Source: Hyphomicrobiales bacterium (lineage in GTDB: Bacteria > Pseudomonadota > Alphaproteobacteria > Rhizobiales > Rhizobiaceae). From it: a stretch of DNA of 64,000 nucleotides. A model generated the notes under the pieces. It did no database searches, had not been told where the DNA came from, and worked only from the letters and a program-made list of their open reading frames with translations. The translations under genes and the position numbers were made by a program. How positions within the stretch are numbered: the first letter of the stretch is position 1; each line of letters begins with the position of its first letter. The stretch spans positions 372,001 to 436,000 of the forward strand of contig UEGR01000011.1 in assembly GCA_900465685.1 (NCBI GenBank), in the 5' to 3' direction. Of the stretch, positions 44,051 through 52,302 are shown piece by piece.

Positions 44051-45663
44051 GCGACGCGACACAGGAAATCCGCATGCAGGTCATGTGGAACCGTCTGATC
44101 TCGGTTGTCGAGGAACAGGCGCTCACCCTTCTGCGCACGGCCTTCTCCACCTCGGTTCGCGAGGCGGGCGACCTGTCCGCCGGTGTGTTCGACCCGCAGG
44201 GCCGCATGCTGGCGCAGGCCGTGACCGGCACGCCCGGACATGTGAACACCATGGCCGAGGCCGTGCTGCATTTCATGGCCGAAATCCCGCGCGAGGAGAT
44301 GTATCCCGGCGACACCTATGTCACCAATGATCCATGGAAAGGCACCGGTCATCTGCACGACATCACCATGGTGTCGCCGTCCTTCCTCGGGGACACGCTG
44401 GTTGGCTTCTTTGCCTGTACGGCGCATGTGGTCGATGTTGGCGGGCGCGGTTTCGGTGCCGATGGCAAGTCGGTCTATGAAGAGGGCATCCAGATACCGA
44501 TCATGAAGTTTGCCGAGCGTGGCGCGGTGAACAAGGATCTGGTGCGCATGCTGCGCGCCAATGTGCGCGAGCCCAATCAGGTTGTCGGCGATTTCTATTC
44601 GCTCGCCGCCTGTAACGATGTCGGCCATAACCGCCTCATCGACATGATGCAGGAAATCGGCCTGACATCGCTCGACACGCTGGGCGAATTCATCTTCGCA
44701 CGCACCCGCGCCGCGACGCTGGATCGCATCCGCGCATTGCCGAAGGGCCAATGGTCGAACGAACTTGTGACCGATGGCTATAACAAGCCGATCAGCCTCG
44801 CGGCAAAGGTCGAGATTGAAGGCGATACGGTCAATGTCGATTTTGCGGGCAGCGATGCCGTCAGCCCATGGGGCATCAATGTCCCGATCATCTACACCAA
44901 GGCCTATGCCTGCTATGCCCTGAAATGCGTGATCGCGCCGGATATTCCCAACAACTGGGCCTCGCTGGAACTGTTCACGATCTCCTCGCCGGTCAATATC
45001 CTCAATGCCGAGCGCCCGGCCCCGGTTTCGCTGCGCCACGTCATCGGCCATATGGTTCCCGACCTCGTTCTCGGCGCGCTGGCCAAGGCCCTGCCCGGCC
45101 AGATTCTGGCCGAAGGCGCTGCCGCATTGTGGAATATCCACATTTCGGCGCGTCCCGTGGCGGGCCAAACCGGACGCAAGGCCGAAATCCTGATGTTCAA
45201 CTCCGGCGGCATGGGCGCACGTCCCGAACTTGACGGCCTGTCGGCGACCGCTTTCCCGTCCGGTGTGATGACCATGCCGATCGAGGCGACCGAACATACC
45301 GGCCCGATTGTCGTCTGGCGCAAGGAACTGCGTCCCGATTCCGGCGGCGACGGCGAATATCGCGGCGGCCTCGGTCAGACGATTGAAATCGAGGCCATTC
45401 CCGGCCACGAGTTCGATTTTTCGGCGATGTTCGACCGCGTTCACCATCGCGCCAGAGGCCGCAATGGCGGCGGCGAAGGCGCGCCGGGGGTGGTGGCTCT
45501 GGATGACGGCACCAAGCTGAAGCCGAAAGGCTGGCAGCATGTCCCGTCAGGCCGCAGGCTGGTGCTGCAATTGCCGGGCGGCGGCGGTTATGGCGAGCCG
45601 CAAAACCGCGACCCGCAAGCCCGCGCCGAAGATATTTCGAAGGGCTATGTATCGGCCAAGTGA
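44047..45663 (+). CDS. Hydantoinase/oxoprolinase family protein, subunit B
   Basis: This 538-residue subunit starts within the A-subunit stop (ATGA) and contains MLAQAVTGTPGHVNTMAEAV, PGDTYVTNDPWKGTGHLHDI and EYRGGLGQTIEIEAIPGHEF, all typical of HyuB/HydB proteins. The C-terminal LQLPGGGGYGEPQNRDPQA is also diagnostic. With subunit A it forms the ATP-dependent hydrolase or carboxylase. The gene is followed by a strong hairpin, then by the LysR gene. Confidence 0.92.
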   Translation: MSDATQEIRMQVMWNRLISVVEEQALTLLRTAFSTSVREAGDLSAGVFDPQGRMLAQAVTGTPGHVNTMAEAVLHFMAEIPREEMYPGDTYVTNDPWKGTGHLHDITMVSPSFLGDTLVGFFACTAHVVDVGGRGFGADGKSVYEEGIQIPIMKFAERGAVNKDLVRMLRANVREPNQVVGDFYSLAACNDVGHNRLIDMMQEIGLTSLDTLGEFIFARTRAATLDRIRALPKGQWSNELVTDGYNKPISLAAKVEIEGDTVNVDFAGSDAVSPWGINVPIIYTKAYACYALKCVIAPDIPNNWASLELFTISSPVNILNAERPAPVSLRHVIGHMVPDLVLGALAKALPGQILAEGAAALWNIHISARPVAGQTGRKAEILMFNSGGMGARPELDGLSATAFPSGVMTMPIEATEHTGPIVVWRKELRPDSGGDGEYRGGLGQTIEIEAIPGHEFDFSAMFDRVHHRARGRNGGGEGAPGVVALDDGTKLKPKGWQHVPSGRRLVLQLPGGGGYGEPQNRDPQARAEDISKGYVSAK

Positions 45664-45676
45664 AATAAAATGAAGC

Positions 45677-45711
45677 ATCGGCCCGAAATCAGTTCTGATC
45701 TTCGGGCCGAT
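45677..45711 (+). terminator. Hairpin after the hydantoinase B gene
   Basis: ATCGGCCCGAA and TTCGGGCCGAT form a perfect 11-base-pair stem, with inner pairing of ATCAG and CTGAT. The U-tract is absent, so termination strength is uncertain. Confidence 0.6.
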
Positions 45712-45723
45712 GACATAGAAAAT

Positions 45724-45772
45724 AGCGTTTCCGGCAAAATCGCGAAGCGGTTCGGCGCAGGACAAAGCGAAT
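45724..45772. repeat. Dispersed repeat copy e (diverged)
   Basis: GCGTTTCCGGCAAAATCGCG with GAAGCGGTTCGGCGC is a degenerate version of the repeat core, upstream of the LysR gene. Confidence 0.4.
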
Positions 45773-45804
45773 AGATGACCAGCTGGCATTCGTGATGGAG
45801 CGAT

Positions 45805-46755
45805 ATGAGCGAGCGGACAATCAGACTGCCCCCTCTCAACGCGCTGCGTGTGTTTCACGCGGTGATGCGCCACCGCAGTTTTCGCAGCGCCGCCGACGAT
45901 CTTCTGGTCAGCCCGCAAGCCGTCAGCCAGCAGATCAAGCAGCTTGAAGAAACGACCGGCGTTCAGCTCTTTGAGCGGAAAGGGCGCACGGTCGAACCGA
46001 CCGAGAATGCCATTCTGCTCGGTCATTATGTCCAGTCCGGCTTTGCCGAGTTTGCCGAGGGTATCCGCCGCATCAGCAAGACCGGCCAGCGCGACCGGAT
46101 CAACATCAATGCCAGCCCCTATTTTGCGACACGCTATCTGCTCGAAAAGCTGGGCGGCTTTCGCGATATTGTGCCGGGCGCCGATCTGCGCCTGACGACC
46201 ATGGTGGAGCTACCGGATTTTGCCCGCGACGATGTGGATGTCGCCATACAATGGGGTTTTGGAGGCGATGTTCAGGGCAGCTGGAAAAATTATGAGACCC
46301 GGCTGCTGACCCGCGACGTAAAGGTGATCTGCTGCACGCCCGATCTGGCGCGCCAGATCGCGACACCCGCCGATCTTCTCACGATGACCCTGCTGCATCC
46401 CGTGCTTTCGGGCGATCTGTGGTCCGATGTTCTGGATCATATGGGCGTCGCGTTCGATCCGGCGGTGGTCAATATGCGCCTTCAGGACGCCGCCACCATG
46501 CGCCGCGCGACCGTGGCGGGCCTGGGCGTCGGGCTCCTCTCCATCGCTGACGCGGAGGAAGACCTCAAGCTTGGGCGTCTCGTCGCGCCTTTCGGACGTG
46601 AGATCATGACCACCATGCCGGAAGCAAAAGTGCCGGGCTTTTATCTTGTCTTCCCCAAAGCGCATCTGCGCGTCGCTGCCATCGCAGCTTTCTGCAAATG
46701 GCTGCAACAACAGGACTGGGATTCTAGAGCGGTTCCTGTTTCCACGGGATCGTAG
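45805..46755 (+). CDS. LysR-family regulator (GcvA-like)
   Basis: This 316-residue protein has the GcvA-type helix-turn-helix LNALRVFHAVMRHRSFRSAA followed by DDLLVSPQAVSQQIKQLEET (about residues 11-51) and a substrate-binding domain. The ATG follows GGAGCGAT. It lies 141 bases downstream of the hydantoinase B gene on the same strand and probably regulates that cluster. Its last ten codons are supplied by repeat copy f, so the C-terminus ends in SRAVPVSTGS; truncation of the original tail by repeat insertion is inferred. Confidence 0.88.
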   Translation: MSERTIRLPPLNALRVFHAVMRHRSFRSAADDLLVSPQAVSQQIKQLEETTGVQLFERKGRTVEPTENAILLGHYVQSGFAEFAEGIRRISKTGQRDRININASPYFATRYLLEKLGGFRDIVPGADLRLTTMVELPDFARDDVDVAIQWGFGGDVQGSWKNYETRLLTRDVKVICCTPDLARQIATPADLLTMTLLHPVLSGDLWSDVLDHMGVAFDPAVVNMRLQDAATMRRATVAGLGVGLLSIADAEEDLKLGRLVAPFGREIMTTMPEAKVPGFYLVFPKAHLRVAAIAAFCKWLQQQDWDSRAVPVSTGS

Positions 46756-46826
46756 GAACCGCTCTATCTTTTTTTCACGCATTATCCGACGCAAAACCGC
46801 TGCGCACTTTTGCTGGAAATGCTCTA
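46724..46826. repeat. Dispersed repeat copy f with terminator-like hairpin
   Basis: AGAGCGGTTCC (46726-46736) and GGAACCGCTCT (46755-46765) form a perfect stem followed by ATCTTTTTTT. The second half, GCAAAACCGCTGCGCACTTT, carries the repeat core. The left arm encodes the end of the LysR protein, so the element doubles as its terminator. Confidence 0.75.
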
Positions 46827-47378
46827 AACCCGTTCCAGCTTGATATGCGGCAGAGGCGGCAACTCGACCTCAATCGGATCGTCGGCCCGCACATGTCCAC
46901 CGGACAGAACGATGGTCATAACGCCCGTCTTGCGGATCACTTCCCCATCGGGCGTCTTGTCGAGCACTGCCGAGAGAAGACCCTTCTGGAAGTTTTCGAT
47001 CTGTGGGCACGGATTGCGCAGGCCTGTCACCTGCAACACCACATCCTTGCCGATTTTCAGCAATGCGTCCCTCGGCAGGCCCAGCAGATCAACGCCGCGC
47101 GTGGTGACATTCTCGCCAAGATCGGCAGGCGCAATATGAAACCCTTTATCCGCCAGCTCGTCGAAAAGTTCGGCCTGAATGAGATGAACCTGTCGCAGAT
47201 TGGGCTGGGTCGGGTCCACTTTCACGCGTGAGCGGTGCTTCACCGTTGTGCCCTGATGCGCATCGCCCTCGACGCCGAGCCCGGTCAGGATATGGATTTC
47301 CGGCACAGGCTGCTTGGAAAAGCGATGTTCGCCATCGCGTGCAACGGCCACGACAAATCCAGCACCCATGATCCTCAT
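46824..47378 (-). CDS. MOSC-domain protein
   Basis: This 184-residue protein has a MOSC beta-barrel with the candidate sulfur-carrying Cys in GLRNPCPQIENFQKGLL (about residue 137), plus LGVEGDAHQGTTVKHRSR and PADLGENVTTRGVDLLGLPR, typical of YiiM-like MOSC proteins. These carry out molybdenum-cofactor-dependent reduction of N-hydroxylated compounds or sulfur transfer. ATGs at 47378 and 47369 are both possible starts; the first is used. It is divergent from the Gfo/Idh gene across about 110 bases. Confidence 0.87.
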   Translation of the reverse strand: MRIMGAGFVVAVARDGEHRFSKQPVPEIHILTGLGVEGDAHQGTTVKHRSRVKVDPTQPNLRQVHLIQAELFDELADKGFHIAPADLGENVTTRGVDLLGLPRDALLKIGKDVVLQVTGLRNPCPQIENFQKGLLSAVLDKTPDGEVIRKTGVMTIVLSGGHVRADDPIEVELPPLPHIKLERV

Positions 47379-47491
47379 CCCATCTATCGCATTGGCCACC
47401 CTTTGATGAGGGGCCACTTATTGTTCTGGAGAGTATTTCTCGAAGGGAAAAAACTCTTCTGGCCTGCTATCATAGGTTATAAGACATTTAT

Positions 47492-48565
47492 GTGAATGCA
47501 GGCAGGACGAGGCGCAGATTGCAACAGAAAAACGCGCGAGACGAGTTCCGCTGGGGAATATGGGGAACGGGCGCCATTGCCAGCGCCTTTGCCGCCGATA
47601 TTGCGGCCATTGACGGTATGCGCGTTTCCGCCGTGTGCTCGCGCACGCTGGAAGCTGCGGAAGCCTTCGGAAACCGTGTCGGCGCCGACAAGACCTTCAA
47701 CGCAGTGGGTACATTTCTTGCCGATCTGGATATCGATGCGGTCTATGTCGCGACGCCCAGCGCCATGCATGTCGCCCAGACCTTGCAGGTCATTGCCGCA
47801 GGCAAGCCCTGCCTGACCGAAAAGCCGCTTGCGCTCGATGCTGCAGGGGCAGCGCGCCTTGCCGCAGCCAGCGAAATCAGCCGGACTTTCGTGATGGAAG
47901 CGATGTGGTCGCGGTTTCTGCCTGCCATACAGGCGGCGAAACGGCATATTGAGACCGGCACTATCGGCAAGGTCACGCGCATCGAAGCAGACCTCTCCTA
48001 TCTCCGCGCCTATGATCGACAGAGCCGCTTCTTCGACCCCGAACTTGGCGGCGGGGCGGCATTTGACCTCGGTGTCTATCCGGTCTCGCTGGCGCTGTTC
48101 TTCATGGGAGCGCCGGAACGCTCGCAAGGTCACTGCAAACGCGCGGACAATGGCGTCGACCTGCGCACGGAGATTGAACTGTTCTGGCCCGATGCAGAAG
48201 CCCGGCTTTCCTGCGGCTTCGACCGGGATGGCGACAATCGCATGCTGATCACGGGAACCAGGGGCGCGCTCCTGCTGCACGGACCTTTCCTGAAAGCCCA
48301 GCGTCTGACAGTCTATTCTGCTGGTGCACTGAGGTCGCCCTTCGGTCCGGACAGGGGCTCCGGCCTGATCGGCAAGATCATCAACCGCCTGCCCCTGCCG
48401 GGCCGTAAAATCGAAAGCCACGCCTTTTCCGGCAACGGCCTTCAGTTTCAGGCACTTGCCGTGCGCGATGCCGTTGTGAACGGTGCGATTTCAAGTCCGG
48501 TCATGCCGCTGGCGGACAGCACAGCCGTGGCTGACATCCTGCATCGGATCGTATCGCGGGATTAG
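47492..48565 (+). CDS. Gfo/Idh/MocA-family oxidoreductase
   Basis: This 357-residue NAD(P)-dependent sugar dehydrogenase has GIWGTGAIASAFAADIAAID (Rossmann loop, about residues 22-41) and the catalytic CLTEKPLALDAAGAARLAAA near residue 110. The C-terminal part follows the GFO_IDH_MocA_C fold. It overlaps the next, opposite-strand Gfo/Idh gene tail-to-tail by four bases. The position beside a polysaccharide cluster suggests a role in making or converting sugars, but this is an inference. Confidence 0.87.
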   Translation: MNAGRTRRRLQQKNARDEFRWGIWGTGAIASAFAADIAAIDGMRVSAVCSRTLEAAEAFGNRVGADKTFNAVGTFLADLDIDAVYVATPSAMHVAQTLQVIAAGKPCLTEKPLALDAAGAARLAAASEISRTFVMEAMWSRFLPAIQAAKRHIETGTIGKVTRIEADLSYLRAYDRQSRFFDPELGGGAAFDLGVYPVSLALFFMGAPERSQGHCKRADNGVDLRTEIELFWPDAEARLSCGFDRDGDNRMLITGTRGALLLHGPFLKAQRLTVYSAGALRSPFGPDRGSGLIGKIINRLPLPGRKIESHAFSGNGLQFQALAVRDAVVNGAISSPVMPLADSTAVADILHRIVSRD

Positions 48566-49698
48566 AAACTGCTCTTCATCATGTATGGGGCTGCACTGTC
48601 ACCAGCATTGTTGAGCGCCAGCGCGATTTCGGTGATGTGCAGTGCCACATCGCCGGAGAAGAACGCCGTCTCGCCCTTTCCGATGGCGCGTGCCTGATCG
48701 GCGATACCACGCGCAAAATCGATCTGCGACGGATAGGATGGCAAAGCGGATTTGCTGCCCTTCGGATAGGGCAGCTTCTTGCCCGCGACGGGCTTCCACG
48801 ACAGGAATTTGCCGATCCGCACTTCTAGAATGATGAACAGCCGCGCCCAGAACCGCGTCTTTTCATCCGCCTTTTCAAGACGCACGGCAGAGCGATTGTC
48901 CCAAAGATCATCGACACTGATCGAGCCCTTGTCGCCCACCACCGTCAGGCTGCGATCGCGCGGCATCGCAAGACCCGATGTCAGTCGCGCCACGAGGCCC
49001 GACTTGAAACGCAGGCAACCGACCGAAAAATCGGGAGCCATCTGAAGATGCTCTGTGCCCGGCCCCTTATCGGGAAAGGTGATCGCGGAGAACGCCGTGA
49101 CGCTTTCCACCGGACCAAACAGCGAAACCAGCCATGACAGCGCATAGCCTGCATGTTCGAGCGTGCAGCCGATTTCAAATTCATGCAGACCGGGCCAGAC
49201 CGCGCCGGACTGCGAGCGCCATGTCGACCATTTGTCGCGAAAGACGGGACCGTCTTCCATCTGCGCATAGACGAGGCGCGGCGTGCCAACAGCGTCGATT
49301 GCGGACGAGACCAGCTGTTGCGCATCGCTGAGACCATTGGCAGGCGCTGCGGCCAATGTCAGGCCGCGACTGGCGGCAAATTCAACCAGCGCCTTGGCCT
49401 CATCGAAACTCATGGCAAGCGGCTTTTCGGAATAGACATGCTTGCCCGCAGCCAATACCGCCCGCGAAATCTCGTAATGGCTTTCCGGCGTCGTCAGATT
49501 GACGACAAGCTGCACGTCCGGATCGGCCAACACGGCGTGGAAACTATCATAGACCTGCGCGCCATAATGCGCTGCAAACGCCTTGAGCCGTTCCGGGGAC
49601 CGATCATAGACACCGCGCAGCACAAGCTCGGGGTAATTGCGCAAGGTGGTCATGTAATAATCGGCAACGAAACCTGTGCCGACAATCGCAATATTCAT
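48562..49698 (-). CDS. Gfo/Idh/MocA-family oxidoreductase
   Basis: This 378-residue protein starts MNIAIVGTGFVADYYMTTLR with the GxGxxA cofactor loop, and has VYSEKPLAMSFDEAKALVEF with the catalytic Lys near residue 95. It is 31 bases downstream of the Wzy/ligase-like gene on the same strand, so it belongs to the polysaccharide operon. WbpB-like members oxidise nucleotide-activated sugars, a reasonable guess for its job. It overlaps the opposite Gfo/Idh gene end by four bases. Confidence 0.87.
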   Translation of the reverse strand: MNIAIVGTGFVADYYMTTLRNYPELVLRGVYDRSPERLKAFAAHYGAQVYDSFHAVLADPDVQLVVNLTTPESHYEISRAVLAAGKHVYSEKPLAMSFDEAKALVEFAASRGLTLAAAPANGLSDAQQLVSSAIDAVGTPRLVYAQMEDGPVFRDKWSTWRSQSGAVWPGLHEFEIGCTLEHAGYALSWLVSLFGPVESVTAFSAITFPDKGPGTEHLQMAPDFSVGCLRFKSGLVARLTSGLAMPRDRSLTVVGDKGSISVDDLWDNRSAVRLEKADEKTRFWARLFIILEVRIGKFLSWKPVAGKKLPYPKGSKSALPSYPSQIDFARGIADQARAIGKGETAFFSGDVALHITEIALALNNAGDSAAPYMMKSSF

Positions 49699-49729
49699 GA
49701 ATGATCTCCGATAGGGGCAGCGCGCATTA

Positions 49730-51073
49730 TCAATCCAGCCTTTTCGGTATGCTGATTCTGGATGTCAGACGCAGCCCGAAAATCCCGAACAGGGTGGTCA
49801 GCCAGACCGGATCGACACGCCGGAAGAAGAAGCTTTCCATCATCGCGTTCAACGTGCAGAAGAACACGATCATCAGGAAATAATCTGCAAGAAGCAGATT
49901 CTCGCGCTGCGGCCTGCACCGCATGTAATTGACCAGCGGCATCACGATGATCACGGTCACACCGCATATCAGTCCGGGAAGCCCCATGGCCACCACCAGA
50001 TCGAGATAGCCATTATGGGCATGGACCATGTTGCGCACGTCCCAGCCGAGATAATAGGGCCTGGCCGCTTCCAGCGCCGTTGGTGATTTCCAGAAACTTT
50101 CATAGCCATAACCGGTCCATAATCGGCCCGGCAGATTTTCGATGGCGAATTGCCAGATCGACACGCGCCCGGTGAAAGTGGCGTCAACGCCCAGGCTTTC
50201 GACAAAGGCGCGGATCGGTTCGAACAGCACCGAGCCGAAAGTCAGTACGGCAAACGTAAACTGAATGGAAAAGATGGCAGCGACGGTCAGAAACCGCAGG
50301 CCGAGCGCACCCGGCACCATCACCAGCAGCATGGCCAGCGGCACCAGCGCCATGGTGGTTTTCGACCCGGTCTGCGAGACGAAGAACAGCGCCGACAGGC
50401 TGATCAGCGCGCCGCTGACGCGCCAGCCCCGCCGCCAGAGATAGAGCCCCGAAAAAGCGAAAGCCGCCATGACCGGACCGGCAACATTTTTATGGCTGAA
50501 CACCCCGCGCCAGAGATAGGAATTCTGTGGCTCGATCGGGTCTGCCCCATGCGTGCCAAGCGACGGCAACAGCACCACACCGGCATAGGAAATGACCAGC
50601 ACAACGGAGGCCACCGTCATCAACAGCCGGGCATAGCCATCACCATCCTGCGGCAAGGCCAGAACCGCCACAACACAGCAAACGCCGATCATCGTGAAAA
50701 CCGCGCCGCGCATCACCACGCCGGGATAGACGCTCTGCATCAACGACGCGAACAACAGAAGGAACATCAGCGACCAGCCGAAGCCGACAATCCGCGCCAC
50801 CTTTCGCGGGTCGGTCAACGTAGCAAGGGCCGCGATGACCCCAACGCCCAAAAGACTGAAACCAAGCTGGTTGATGATATCGCCGCTGCCGCCGCCGTCA
50901 GTTTCCGGCTCGGCCATGAAAGGACGAAACGAAATCATCAAAATGCACATGACTACAACGGCAACAACGAGCGCGATCTTACGCATCTGCGCCCGGTGTG
51001 CTTCCGCAACTCCGGCCGCAGCAGCGCCGGGGGCGCGGCTGTCAGTTTTTGTCCGGGTTGCGATACTGCTCAT
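49730..51073 (-). CDS. O-antigen ligase/polymerase family membrane protein (Wzy_C)
   Basis: This 447-residue protein has about ten to twelve membrane helices and a large periplasmic loop with LWRGVFSHKNVAGPVMAAFA and WQFAIENLPGRLWTGYGYES, the region conserved in Wzy_C/WaaL ligases. A second typical element is NMVHAHNGYLDLVVAMGLPG. It either polymerises repeat units or ligates polysaccharide in the periplasm. The start at 51073 (MSSIATRTKT) is chosen; the gene then overlaps the end of the glycosyltransferase upstream by 32 bases. Other in-frame starts exist at 51115 and 50986. Confidence 0.85.
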   Translation of the reverse strand: MSSIATRTKTDSRAPGAAAAGVAEAHRAQMRKIALVVAVVVMCILMISFRPFMAEPETDGGGSGDIINQLGFSLLGVGVIAALATLTDPRKVARIVGFGWSLMFLLLFASLMQSVYPGVVMRGAVFTMIGVCCVVAVLALPQDGDGYARLLMTVASVVLVISYAGVVLLPSLGTHGADPIEPQNSYLWRGVFSHKNVAGPVMAAFAFSGLYLWRRGWRVSGALISLSALFFVSQTGSKTTMALVPLAMLLVMVPGALGLRFLTVAAIFSIQFTFAVLTFGSVLFEPIRAFVESLGVDATFTGRVSIWQFAIENLPGRLWTGYGYESFWKSPTALEAARPYYLGWDVRNMVHAHNGYLDLVVAMGLPGLICGVTVIIVMPLVNYMRCRPQRENLLLADYFLMIVFFCTLNAMMESFFFRRVDPVWLTTLFGIFGLRLTSRISIPKRLD

Positions 51074-52046
51074 TCTCATACCCAAAATGCGCCATGACCC
51101 GGCCCAATCCGACATGGATATAATAGGCGCCTACGGAAACCCACCGCGCCTGAACTGCCTTGTACAAGGCCTTGACCGGCGAGAAGCCGAGCAGAAGCGC
51201 ACTTTTGACAAACACCCGCGCTGCACCCAACGGTTGGTCCTTGCGCTTGCGCCGCTCCATCATGGTTGAAATCATGCCGTTGCGCAAACCGCGCGCCCGG
51301 ATCCAGTCGCCTTCCAGCCGCCGCGCCGGGACGGTTTCATGCACCGGCGCTTCCGCGCACCAGCCTGTCCTGAAACCCTTGGCGACGGAACGACTGATAA
51401 AATCGGAGTCGCCGCCGCCCGTGAAATTGAACATCGGATCGAGAAACGGAAAGCCCGCCGCTTCCAGCACTGGCCGTGCGACGGCGAGATTGCCCGACGA
51501 ATAAAGCGTGGGCACCGGGCCGCTGCGCTGATAAGTCGGCAGGAACACCGGATGACGCGCCCATGCCTCAGACCCCGGGCGGTCGAAGACCGGCACCTGC
51601 GGACCGCCCACCAGATCGACGGAATAGCGTTCTGCTGCCGCCATCATGTTTTCCAGCCATGACGGATCGGCCAGTTCGTCATCGTCGATCACCAGAACAT
51701 GTTTCATGTTCGGGAAATAACCGAGCGCCGTCAGCCAGGCGGCATTATAGGCGTTGCAATTGCCACGCTGCGTTTCCACGATCACCAGACCGCGATAGGT
51801 CCCAGCCGCAAACAGCGGTGCCGCAACTTTGGCACCCGCTTGTTCCTCCGCCTCGTTTTCGACAACGATGATCGCGAATTGCCGCTCGGTCACCTGCGCC
51901 TTCAGGCTCTCCAGCGTTCGCAGAAGATGCTCGGGACGGCGAAAAGTCGGCAGCGTCACCACCACCTCGACATTCGTAAAATTCAAATGGGGTGTTTGAG
52001 TAATGACTTGAATGTGATTGGGAAGCTTCGGCGTCCTGTTGTCCAT
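51042..52046 (-). CDS. Glycosyltransferase family 2
   Basis: This 334-residue protein has a GT-A fold: VVVTLPTFRRPEHLLRTLES near residue 30, and the metal-binding DxD in KHVLVIDDDELADPSWLENM (about residue 120). A later segment, FNFTGGGDSDFISRSVAKG, provides acceptor-side residues. It adds a sugar to a lipid-linked intermediate on the cytoplasmic face. It starts the minus-strand arm of the polysaccharide cluster, divergent from the GT gene at 52303 across a 256-base gap. Confidence 0.9.
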   Translation of the reverse strand: MDNRTPKLPNHIQVITQTPHLNFTNVEVVVTLPTFRRPEHLLRTLESLKAQVTERQFAIIVVENEAEEQAGAKVAAPLFAAGTYRGLVIVETQRGNCNAYNAAWLTALGYFPNMKHVLVIDDDELADPSWLENMMAAAERYSVDLVGGPQVPVFDRPGSEAWARHPVFLPTYQRSGPVPTLYSSGNLAVARPVLEAAGFPFLDPMFNFTGGGDSDFISRSVAKGFRTGWCAEAPVHETVPARRLEGDWIRARGLRNGMISTMMERRKRKDQPLGAARVFVKSALLLGFSPVKALYKAVQARWVSVGAYYIHVGLGRVMAHFGYENEQYRNPDKN

Positions 52047-52061
52047 TATATTTTCAACCGC

Positions 52062-52112
52062 CGCCCTATCATCCGATGCAAAACCAATTGGTCCTTTTGT
52101 CGGAAATGCCCT
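52062..52112. repeat. Dispersed repeat copy g (diverged)
   Basis: GATGCAAAACCAATTGGTCC with TTTTGTCGGAAATGCCC resembles the second half of copy f. It lies in the divergent promoter gap (52047-52302) of the polysaccharide cluster, whose remainder is AT-rich and holds no gene. Confidence 0.5.
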
Positions 52113-52302
52113 AATTTTGACACGTAAACTGCTCTATGCCACATCAATTCTTCAATTGGTGCGGTTGTACTGAAAAACAGCACTCAACACGATTCAATAA
52201 ATTGATTTCAAGCCCTATTTATCAGGCGAGCGTTTAAGGATCATTTACACCGCGCCGCTATGAATCAAGGCATAGAAATACGGCATATCCGCAGGAGTCG
52301 AA

